Origin: Methanolinea sp. | GTDB lineage: Archaea; Halobacteriota; Methanomicrobia; Methanomicrobiales; Methanospirillaceae | Assembly: GCA_016699325.1 (NCBI GenBank) | Contig: CP064971.1 | Location: forward strand, 186,001-250,000 | Length of the DNA: 64,000 bases | Reading direction: 5' to 3' | Translations under genes and position numbers: made by a program | Notes under the pieces: generated by a model | Told to the model about the DNA's origin: nothing | Database searches by the model: none | Seen by the model: the letters and a program-made list of their open reading frames with translations, nothing else | In this document: positions 57,617 through 64,000 of the stretch, piece by piece | Position numbering within the stretch: position 1 is the first letter of the stretch | Layout: each line of letters opens with the position of its first letter

Positions 57617-59854
57617 TCATCCTACCGCGAATGAACCAACCGTAAGAGTTTTGGAAATTGTTGAACTTCCTGCGCTATTTGTAACTTTGAGGGATACAGT
57701 AAACGTTCCCGGCTCTTTATACGTGTGAATGGGATCGCTTTCAGTAGAGCTCGTTCCATCCCCAAAATCCCATAACCAACCCGTCGGACCAACTGAAGTG
57801 TCAACGAAGATTACGGAGGTTCCTTTTGACATGTGGTTGAAGTTCGCGACCGGTATAAAAGAACTAATATACCTTGAAGGGGATCCTGTCGGCAGTGTGG
57901 TTGGAGACGATGTCGGATACACCTTCGGGAATATCGTGGGATATGTCGCTACGGGTACGGTCGGAACGGTCGTCGGCACAACCGTAGGATACACCTTCGG
58001 GAATATCGTGGGATATGTCGCTACGGGTACAGTCGGAACGGTCGTCGGCACAACCGTAGGATACACCTTCGGGAATATCGTGGGATGTGTCGCTACGGGT
58101 ACAGTCGGAACGGTCGTCGGCACAACCGTAGGATACACCTTTGGGAATATCGTGGGATGTGTCGCTACGGGTACAGTCGGAACGGTCGTCGGCACAACCG
58201 TAGGAATCACCTTCGGGAATATCGTGGGATGTGTCGCTACGGGTACAGTCGGAACGGTCGTCGGCACAACCGTAGGATACACCTTCAGGAATATCGTGGG
58301 TTTGATTGACACCGTTGGTGTGGTGATAGGTGTTGCAGTTGGCGATGGTGTATCTCCAGGGATATAAACCGCAAGAATGGATCGCGAGCTTCCACCGCTG
58401 TTGGAAGCGGTGAGGGTCACCCAGTAGGAACCGGGCTGGGCATAAGTATGCGTGGGGTTCTGTGAAGTTGAGATAGTGCCATCACCAAATGTCCAGTACC
58501 ACGAATCCGGGTTCTCCGTTGAAAGATCAATGAAGGTTACGGTGGTTTTATCAAACGTGTAGCTGAAACGGGTAACCGGAGGCTCTATCCGGGGAGTATC
58601 CGATCCACGAATGAATACGTCACAGATATGGTTTACGGAAGAGTATGGTTCCCAATAAACCGATCCCTGGTTCATCGGCCAGGGATCGTAAATGTAAATC
58701 TCATTCCTCCCCCAATCGTCATTGTATCCTGCACCCACCCGTGCATGGCCACCCGCGATGGTGAAAGACTCGACATTGCTTCCAAACGGCCGGTTGTTTT
58801 CGATCTCATACACCTCTTTCTGGAACGAAGGGCTGTAATCAGCATACGTCTCCTGCTTCCCGAGGTGTAGTATCAAGAACTCCACCTGATCTTCAACGTA
58901 CATTCCCCCCTTGGTATTCGTCAGGCGGGCGATGTCGTCCTGGTCGAAATAGGTGCCAAAATAGTCTGATATCATCTGTATTGAGGCAACGGCACACCAA
59001 TCACCCTTCTTCTGGGGGTAGAGAGTAATGGGGAGAACTTTCTTTCCTGTAGAAGGTGCTTCTCCAGCTCCAAGAACCCCGGCCCCGCTCGAACCCACCT
59101 GATATTCCGGAAAGGTCGCTTTGCGGAGAGCTTGCATTTTCTCCTGATTCAAGCTGGTTCCGGGATACCCGTATATCCGTGCTTTCTCAAGAACCAGGCG
59201 ATGTATGGCTTCTTCCTCGTCCCAGGCAACACTATTAGGAGGACCGGTTGCATCATCAAGGCTATTATAATAAGACCACGACCAGTCTTCTGGAACCTGC
59301 GTGGAGGTTGTTGGATCGAATATGAACTCCTCTTCGACTTCAGAGCCCCATTGGACAAAAGTAATCCTCTGGCCTATCTTCGGATAACTATAGCACACCG
59401 GTTCCGAGGAGGTGATGCTGCATTGGGGACACATATGAAGGAGCGAAGCCTCTGCCACCTCCCCTGATTCGTTAACATCCCAATACCGCGGGGTGAGTTC
59501 AACGGCCATCACCGATGACGGGAGGATCCTGCTTGCACCAATCTTCACGCCACCGATTATGGCACCATCACGCATGACATCAAAATGGAAAAAGAGTGGT
59601 TCGCCATTTATATCGTAGATAGTAATCGGACCGGGAGCAATATGAGATCCTTCCCATGAACCGGATAGTGCGCCGGGACTGCCTGCAAGAACAAACTCGA
59701 GCAACGCTGCATCGGCAAGTACCCGTGCGGAATCAAGGGAGATGTGGTGTGGTTCAATTTCATCCGGCACCATTGCAAAAACCGGAGTACCGGAAAGAAG
59801 GATAAAAATCACGGTGACGATGGCACACGCATGAGGAAAACGGTGACCTGCCAT
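57617..59854 (-). CDS. Large secreted C39-like peptidase with PKD domains and a 24-residue repeat array
   Basis: 745 residues. Signal peptide about 1-27. A region to about 270 begins PHHISLDSARVLADAALLEF. A C39-like cysteine peptidase domain spans about 272-415: DWCAVASIQMISDYFG (Cys287), AGGHARVGAGY (His370), YIYDPWP (Asp390). A PKD domain lies at about 428-498 (WYWTFGDGTISTSQNPTHTY) and a second at about 672-745 (GWLWDFGDGTSSTESDP). Between them (about 515-665) is a Thr/Pro/Val-rich array of 24-residue units (for example VPTTVPTVPVATHPTIFPKV). It should act outside the cell, perhaps cleaving proteins or peptides at the surface. The substrate is unknown. Confidence 0.88.
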   Translation of the reverse strand: MAGHRFPHACAIVTVIFILLSGTPVFAMVPDEIEPHHISLDSARVLADAALLEFVLAGSPGALSGSWEGSHIAPGPITIYDINGEPLFFHFDVMRDGAIIGGVKIGASRILPSSVMAVELTPRYWDVNESGEVAEASLLHMCPQCSITSSEPVCYSYPKIGQRITFVQWGSEVEEEFIFDPTTSTQVPEDWSWSYYNSLDDATGPPNSVAWDEEEAIHRLVLEKARIYGYPGTSLNQEKMQALRKATFPEYQVGSSGAGVLGAGEAPSTGKKVLPITLYPQKKGDWCAVASIQMISDYFGTYFDQDDIARLTNTKGGMYVEDQVEFLILHLGKQETYADYSPSFQKEVYEIENNRPFGSNVESFTIAGGHARVGAGYNDDWGRNEIYIYDPWPMNQGSVYWEPYSSVNHICDVFIRGSDTPRIEPPVTRFSYTFDKTTVTFIDLSTENPDSWYWTFGDGTISTSQNPTHTYAQPGSYWVTLTASNSGGSSRSILAVYIPGDTPSPTATPITTPTVSIKPTIFLKVYPTVVPTTVPTVPVATHPTIFPKVIPTVVPTTVPTVPVATHPTIFPKVYPTVVPTTVPTVPVATHPTIFPKVYPTVVPTTVPTVPVATYPTIFPKVYPTVVPTTVPTVPVATYPTIFPKVYPTSSPTTLPTGSPSRYISSFIPVANFNHMSKGTSVIFVDTSVGPTGWLWDFGDGTSSTESDPIHTYKEPGTFTVSLKVTNSAGSSTISKTLTVGSFAVG
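57905..58310 (-). repeat. Tandem 72-base repeat array inside the secreted peptidase gene
   Basis: Units begin at 57927, 57999, 58071, 58143 and 58215, with a diverged unit at 58287. The period is exactly 72 bases (24 codons), so reading frame is kept and copies can be gained or lost harmlessly. Internal units are nearly identical while the outer ones have drifted, which points to recent unequal exchange. Confidence 0.93.
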
Positions 59855-60330
59855 ATGAAAATCACAATTCCAATTTTCAAGTAATTACGATGCCAGATTT
59901 TAATATCCTTCAGCTGGGCTGGGACACCTGACTTCGCCACTTTTTTTTGGTAGTTCCATCAAACTAAGACGATTTAACCCAATTCGCCAGAAGCTATTCT
60001 ACCGGTGATTTGGCGCCTCCAGGTTACCATATCTCTCCAAGAGTAGGGCGTGTTTCTGGGGAGAAGTTGAAAATGATCTTGACAGGATACACAGATGAGG
60101 GGTTTATGATCGTGTGTCGTGGAGATAATTTTTGAGGACTTTCAGATTTTTCACGATGGGATCTTTTACAGGAAAGCTGTGTCACACTGGCCAGGGGCGA
60201 ATTCAGGTAGATAGTATCGGTTTTTCCCTGTTGCCCAGAATTTCCAGCTGGTGTCGCACCCCGTTTCGATCCAAGGGAGCCAGTAACTGTTCCCGCCCGC
60301 TAAAGCACTGTTATCCGGTTCTCTTCTCCT
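59855..60330. other. Gene-free AT-rich stretch upstream of the secreted peptidase
   Basis: The first 60 bases are AT-rich and should hold the promoter of the secreted peptidase gene (AATTTTCAAG and TTTTAATATC near 59870-59910). A T9 run is at about 59941-59950. No frame with a convincing product. Confidence 0.45.
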
Positions 60331-61167
60331 TCACGCCGCTGCGGCATGCGCCACTTCATGAACCAATTTCCGGATCTGCCCGAGGTTGATCTCAGGCCGT
60401 GTCAGGATAAGGAGATACCCGTCATCGTACGGCACAATTGTGATGTTGCTGCCAAATAGCAGGATCGTTACCTGGACAAGGGGGCCGGGCGAAAGCAGCG
60501 GAAGCACCTCGAAGGCAGAGAACAGGACTTCTTCGGCCGGATCCACCAGATCTTCGAGAGCGCGACCTCCCACTGATGTGATAATCGAGCCGTCCCGGAA
60601 GAACGCAGTCGCGCAGACCCCGGGAACTTCAATGAGCTGACCAAGAACATCTTCTAATGATCGTTCCCGATCCGGTACCGCGAAGGCTGCAGCGCTGGGG
60701 GGCCTGCCCGTTTTCCCCAGGGATTCGCGTTTAACGGGATCGGGACCCACGGTAACAGGCCCTCTGGTTGTGGTGCCCTGTGGAATCCTTCCTGATTCCT
60801 GTAGCTCTTCGGACAGGTTCATAGACGGGGGAGCCTCTGATGCTTCCTTATCGCGCTCCCGTATCCATGCTCCAGGTCCCACGAAAGTCATGGCCTCCTG
60901 GAACTCATGGTCGGTATAACGATGCAGACTGGCGTGGAGAAAATCATGCTGTGCGAAGAATCGCCAGGCCGTTTCTCCCAGGATGGTCCTTTCGCCCAGA
61001 TTGAACAGGAAAGCCGCAGGCCGCCCGTATTCGATGAGGATCAGCCCTTCGCCCCCGGATATCCGGACTATGATCGCTCCCTGGAACCGCGTGGTATGCG
61101 AGAGAAGCCAGGTCAGTGAGGCCTCGATCCGGCCTATCGGTATGCCTCTTGGAACAGCTGGACTCAT
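60331..61167 (-). CDS. Two-part protein with C-terminal roadblock/LC7 domain
   Basis: 278 residues. The N-terminal about 95 residues (RIEASLTWLLSHTTRFQGAI, LIEYGRPAAFLFNLGERTIL) resemble the DUF4388/DUF2226 sort of small signalling domain. A disordered linker about 100-165 (rich in Pro/Thr/Gly) follows. The C-terminal part, ALEDLVDPAEEVLFSAFEV, VQVTILLFGSNITIVPYDDG, YLLILTRPEINLGQIRKLVH, is a roadblock/LC7 fold of the type that regulates small GTPases. No GTPase gene is adjacent. Its ATG overlaps the stop of the preceding roadblock gene by 4 bases. Confidence 0.8.
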   Translation of the reverse strand: MSPAVPRGIPIGRIEASLTWLLSHTTRFQGAIIVRISGGEGLILIEYGRPAAFLFNLGERTILGETAWRFFAQHDFLHASLHRYTDHEFQEAMTFVGPGAWIRERDKEASEAPPSMNLSEELQESGRIPQGTTTRGPVTVGPDPVKRESLGKTGRPPSAAAFAVPDRERSLEDVLGQLIEVPGVCATAFFRDGSIITSVGGRALEDLVDPAEEVLFSAFEVLPLLSPGPLVQVTILLFGSNITIVPYDDGYLLILTRPEINLGQIRKLVHEVAHAAAA

Positions 61168-61559
61168 AGCGCCGGCACCGGCTTCTGCCGCCGCTTATTC
61201 ATGTGGTAGCTGATCTGCCCGATATTTGCATCGGGACTGGCAATGACCGCGATCAACCGGTCATGATCCGCTTCTTCGATTATGAGGATCCTATCCTTGA
61301 ACTCGAGAAAGATTTGGATTAGGGGGCCATCCCGAGCTCTGTCTGCGATCATTCCCGACTCGAAGATGAGACGCAGACTGCAGGCAGACAATCCATCTGT
61401 GTCCGGCTCAAGCCACCCGTCAGCGGACATGACCGCCCCATTATTCCCGATCAGGAAAATGCCATCAACGCCCCTGATTTTGAGGATATCGTTCATCTCC
61501 AACGGCACTTTGGAAGGATCATTTCCGGTGTCCTGTCGTATCACCAGGCTTTCGGTCAT
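61164..61559 (-). CDS. Roadblock/LC7-like protein
   Basis: 131 residues. ILKIRGVDGIFLIGNNGAVM, ACSLRLIFESGMIADRARDG, LIQIFLEFKDRILIIEEADH and LIAVIASPDANIGQISYHMN give the alternating strand-helix order of roadblock/LC7 (longin-like) domains. These dimerise and can act as regulators or scaffolds for small GTPases and motility systems. No membrane segment. It starts 10 bases after the HAMP gene and overlaps the next roadblock gene by 4, so the three are one operon. Confidence 0.82.
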   Translation of the reverse strand: MTESLVIRQDTGNDPSKVPLEMNDILKIRGVDGIFLIGNNGAVMSADGWLEPDTDGLSACSLRLIFESGMIADRARDGPLIQIFLEFKDRILIIEEADHDRLIAVIASPDANIGQISYHMNKRRQKPVPAL

Positions 61560-61569
61560 CAGTCACCAC

Positions 61570-62025
61570 CTATTCCTTCACATACCCGTGTGAACTTCCA
61601 TACTGCTGATCCTGGGCCAGGGTATCGAGCAGCCGGTAGGTGTTCACCATTTTCGAGAAGGCGCGGGACAGGGTCCCTATCTCATCGTTCCGGGCCACCG
61701 GTAATTCCGGCTCACGAACGATCCCCCGCGAAAGCTCGTCTGCGACTTGCGATAGCTGTACTATCGGCCTGGCAATGAGCGTGGACAGGTGATAACTGCA
61801 GATCAGGATCCCGATGAGGGTGATCAGAGTGATGAGAACGATAGTTCCCCCAATCCCGAATACCGTGATGATCGGCTGGACTCCCCCCACGGTAACGATA
61901 CTCAGCAGGAGTATAGGTATGACGGCAACGAAGAGCATACTGATCATCATTTTATAAAAAATTGGTATCTGCATGCGCACAACGGTCCGCATTCCCGGCA
62001 ACCCGGCCATGTCTGACTTTTCCAT
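61570..62025 (-). CDS. Membrane protein with HAMP domain and no sensor or kinase
   Basis: 151 residues from MEKSDMAGLPGMRTVVR (an ATG 8 codons earlier is possible). Two helices: FYKMMISMLFVAVIPILLLS and GGTIVLITLITLIGILICSY, with only a few residues between them, so there is no extracytoplasmic sensing domain. A HAMP linker follows (ARPIVQLSQVADELSRGIVR, RNDEIGTLSRAFSKMVNTYR). No kinase, methyl-accepting or cyclase domain follows. With the two roadblock genes it may be a small membrane-anchored switch. Function inferred from domains only. Confidence 0.83.
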   Translation of the reverse strand: MEKSDMAGLPGMRTVVRMQIPIFYKMMISMLFVAVIPILLLSIVTVGGVQPIITVFGIGGTIVLITLITLIGILICSYHLSTLIARPIVQLSQVADELSRGIVREPELPVARNDEIGTLSRAFSKMVNTYRLLDTLAQDQQYGSSHGYVKE

Positions 62026-62313
62026 ACTACGCACCTTTTTTAAAGCCACCGATTAAAAGGTCAGCACGGAATATTTTTCTTTGGGATGATATGAATTCCC
62101 GGGAAGAATACTCATCGCAGCGATGAATATAAACCCACGTTCCTTTCCTTCGATGCCCTCAGGGCTCTGGGAATAACGAGCAGAGTTTTTTTTCCAACTA
62201 TGGATTTACATCAGGATTGAAGCGTGCAGGCAGCTCGACCTGTCCAGACTCAGGCAGGAGTGCCAGTTTTTACATCAGGAGGTGATTCCTTCGCCGCCCA
62301 CCGCAATCCCGGC
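62026..62313. other. Gap between purB end and HAMP operon promoter
   Basis: 288 bases with no coding frame. Contains a T8 tract near 62187-62194 and an AT-rich area near 62055-62085 that may be the promoter of the HAMP operon. Nothing else recognised. Confidence 0.4.
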
Positions 62314-63660
62314 TCAGGCTTTCAGGTGCCGGGCCAAGAGCCTTTTTTCCAGCCGCTCAACCTGGCGGACGGCAGTCCCTGTGTAGCGTTCCGGGTCAAG
62401 GAGCGCCTTTATCTCGTTTCGAGAAAGGCATGCTGTTACGTCTTTGTTTTCCCCCAGCACTTCACCAAGCGAGATCCCTGCCGCGATGGCTTCCATGCTC
62501 GCTACCCGGACAAGCTCGTGAGCCTGCTGGCGATCCATTCCCATTTCCGCCAACCGCATCATGACCGATTCGGCCATGTTTATGCCATGGAGAAGGTTGA
62601 GGTTCTTCCGGACATTCTCCTCGCGGATGGTGAGGGTTTCCAGCACGGTGGTCATGAGCCTGATGATGTGGTCGGCAAGGATGGTTGCTTCGGGAAAGAG
62701 TATCCGTTCGCACGATGAATTGGTCAGGTCACGCTCGTCCCAGAGCGTATTGTTCTGGAGCGCCGGTTCGATTGAAGCACGAATAATGCGGGCAAGTCCG
62801 CAGACCTGCTCGCTCCTGATGGGATTGCGCTTGTGGGGCATGGTGCTCGACCCGACCTGTTTTTTCCCAAACGCCTCCTCGACCTCCGCGATCTCGCTCC
62901 GCTGGAGTGAGCGCAGGGTTATTCCGATCTTGTCAAGCGTCGTGGCAATGTTGGCAAGGAACATGAAATACTCCGCATACCGGTCTCGGGCTATCACCTG
63001 GTTTGAGACCTCAACGGGTGACAGGCCGAGGATCTCCATCATCCGCTCCTGGATCTCGATCCCCTTCTCGCCGAGGGCAGCCTGGGTTCCGACCGCCCCG
63101 GTCAACTGGCCTACTGCAACCCTCGGCCTCAGCTCGACCAGCCGGTCAAGATGGCGGGAGATTTCTGCTGCCCAGATGGCGAACCGGAGACCATACGTGG
63201 TGGGCACCCCGATCTGGCCATGGGTCCGGGCTGCACAGACCAGGTGCTTTGTGGCAAGGCTCCGCTCAAGGAGTACTGCGAGGAGGGAACGGAGCTTTGC
63301 ATCGATCAGATCGAGCGCCTCTTTCACCTGGAGGCCGGTGGCCGTATCAAGGATATCATTCGAGGTCGCCCCGTAATGGATCCATCCCCCGGCTTCGCCG
63401 CATTCCTCGGCAATGGCTTTCACGATTGCCATCATATCGTGGTTAATCTCGACCTCGATCTCCTTAGCCCGCGAGAGCCGGGCGCGTGAAGCGCTTTCCC
63501 TGATGATATCGGCTGCAACTGGCGGTACGAGCCCGAATTCCGAAGCAGCACAGGCAAGCGCGACTTCCGCCCGGACGATGCACGCAAAGCGGTTCTCCTC
63601 GCTCCAGACTGCCCGCATCTCCGGAGTCCCGTAACGGTACTCGATGGGATGGATAGCCAT
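62314..63660 (-). CDS. purB: Adenylosuccinate lyase
   Basis: 448 residues. Opens MAIHPIEYRYGTPEMRAVWS. IHYGATSNDILDTATGLQ, VCAARTHGQIGVPTTYGLRF and the fumarase-family signature GSSTMPHKRNPIRSEQVCGL are all present; the flexible catalytic Ser loop is in that signature. It splits adenylosuccinate and SAICAR in purine synthesis. It stands alone in the minus direction, back to back with the helicase gene, with 55 bases between starts. Confidence 0.96.
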   Translation of the reverse strand: MAIHPIEYRYGTPEMRAVWSEENRFACIVRAEVALACAASEFGLVPPVAADIIRESASRARLSRAKEIEVEINHDMMAIVKAIAEECGEAGGWIHYGATSNDILDTATGLQVKEALDLIDAKLRSLLAVLLERSLATKHLVCAARTHGQIGVPTTYGLRFAIWAAEISRHLDRLVELRPRVAVGQLTGAVGTQAALGEKGIEIQERMMEILGLSPVEVSNQVIARDRYAEYFMFLANIATTLDKIGITLRSLQRSEIAEVEEAFGKKQVGSSTMPHKRNPIRSEQVCGLARIIRASIEPALQNNTLWDERDLTNSSCERILFPEATILADHIIRLMTTVLETLTIREENVRKNLNLLHGINMAESVMMRLAEMGMDRQQAHELVRVASMEAIAAGISLGEVLGENKDVTACLSRNEIKALLDPERYTGTAVRQVERLEKRLLARHLKA

Positions 63661-63715
63661 GGCTAGAGATATCTCCTCTGTAACAATAAAAACCAGTCCG
63701 GACTTACTACTAGTA

Positions 63716-64000
63716 ATGGACGAGCTGGATGCCTGGTTTCCCTACGAGACCTATCGCCCGTATCAGCGCGAGATGCTGGAACTGGCCGCCACATGCGCCC
63801 GCAACGGCGGTATTGCCATGATCGACGCACCTACCGGCAGCGGTAAGTCGAGCATCGTCTCTGCACTCCTTGCAGAGCGCGCCGGGAAAAAGGTTATTGT
63901 CGCAGTGCGAACGATTAGCCAGCTCACCACCTTCATCCGGGAACTCGAGCTCGTCAGGAGCCGGAAGCGAACGCTCGCCTATTCCTACCTCATCGGGAAA
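63716..64000 (+). CDS. XPD/Rad3-type DNA helicase, N-terminal fragment
   Basis: The frame runs off the right edge, so only 95 residues are seen. MDELDAWFPYETYRPYQREM resembles the Q-motif region of the Rad3/DinG family, followed by Walker A (IDAPTGSGKSSIVSALL) and the motif Ia region (VIVAVRTISQLTTFIREL). Archaeal XPD is a 5'-3' repair helicase with an iron-sulfur cluster; the cluster region lies beyond the edge. A TATA-like AACAATAAAAACC about 27 bases upstream would give a leaderless message. Confidence 0.85.
   Translation, partial: MDELDAWFPYETYRPYQREMLELAATCARNGGIAMIDAPTGSGKSSIVSALLAERAGKKVIVAVRTISQLTTFIRELELVRSRKRTLAYSYLIGK

Noticed and set aside
57905..58310. Regular repeats suggestive of a CRISPR array
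   Set aside because: Units are contiguous, 72 bases, with no unique spacers, and they encode an in-frame Thr/Pro/Val repeat in a clear gene. No cas gene is nearby.
57729..58367. Open frame of 212 residues on the plus strand, rich in VGTVVGTTVGYTFGN units
   Set aside because: It is the complement of the 72-base repeat array of the secreted peptidase. A 72-base period keeps every frame open, and the frame has no start signal or known domain.

Overview
The window is archaeal, most likely from a methanogen of the order Methanomicrobiales (inference). The evidence is a set of archaeal housekeeping genes: chromatin protein Alba, PCNA, the primase large subunit, PAN proteasomal ATPases, ribosomal protein S17e, an MBF1-type factor, archaeal RNase P RNA, the archaeosine enzymes TgtA, ArcS and RaSEA, CobY, a short archaeal triosephosphate isomerase, and the archaeal start of the shikimate pathway (ADH synthase plus type II dehydroquinate synthase). 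No methanogenesis gene lies in the window, so the physiology is inferred. Genes are dense, often overlap by 4-14 bases, and often have short or absent leaders behind TATA boxes.

Layout. 0-3.5 kb: an ABC solute-binding lipoprotein fragment, a metallophosphoesterase, a poorly coding stretch with a PAS-domain remnant next to tRNA-Ser(UGA), and a membrane-anchored surface protein. 3.6-7.6 kb: RaSEA, a TIGR00300 (LOR/SDH-type ornithine cyclodeaminase-like) protein, and the cobamide pair cobD-cobY. 7.7-11.7 kb: a ribbon-helix-helix regulator and ftsZ behind three phased dyads, then a coiled-coil protein (COG1340) and a DUF373 membrane protein. 12-16.7 kb: a minus-strand run thiN, rps17e, dapA, dapB, ferredoxin, asd, alba (lysine by the diaminopimelate route). 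17-22.1 kb: pcn-priL, rlmE-moaA, a hypothetical protein and an M20 peptidase. 22.2-25.2 kb: a DtxR-type regulator and a zinc/manganese-type ABC importer. 25.5-31.5 kb: a three-gene proton-translocating transhydrogenase (pntA1-pntA2-pntB) behind tgtA-arcS.

31.5-38 kb: a 154-base terminally inverted, multi-hairpin element, an AT-richer secreted protein, AMMECR1, rnpB, an HTH-CBS regulator, tpiA and a U32 peptidase. 38.1-47.1 kb: aroD facing a nine-gene minus-strand operon that covers nearly the whole route to prephenate, phenylpyruvate and hydroxyphenylpyruvate, including a fused shikimate kinase-shikimate dehydrogenase; chorismate mutase is not present. 47.4-57.3 kb: MBF1 divergent from one PAN, a molybdate/tungstate ABC transporter, a second PAN with a different C-terminus, the small subunit of an aconitase-X type phosphomevalonate dehydratase, a B12-binding radical SAM protein, a phosphoesterase, a CYTH protein and an FKBP isomerase. 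57.6-64 kb: a large secreted C39-like/PKD protein with a 72-base repeat array, a HAMP-roadblock-roadblock operon, purB, and the start of an XPD/Rad3-type helicase.

Standouts for follow-up are the phased dyads at ftsZ, the structured element at 31.6 kb, the two unlike PAN ATPases 3.3 kb apart, the HAMP/roadblock operon, the kinase-dehydrogenase fusion and the transhydrogenase. All assignments rest on reading motifs by eye; no database search was run.
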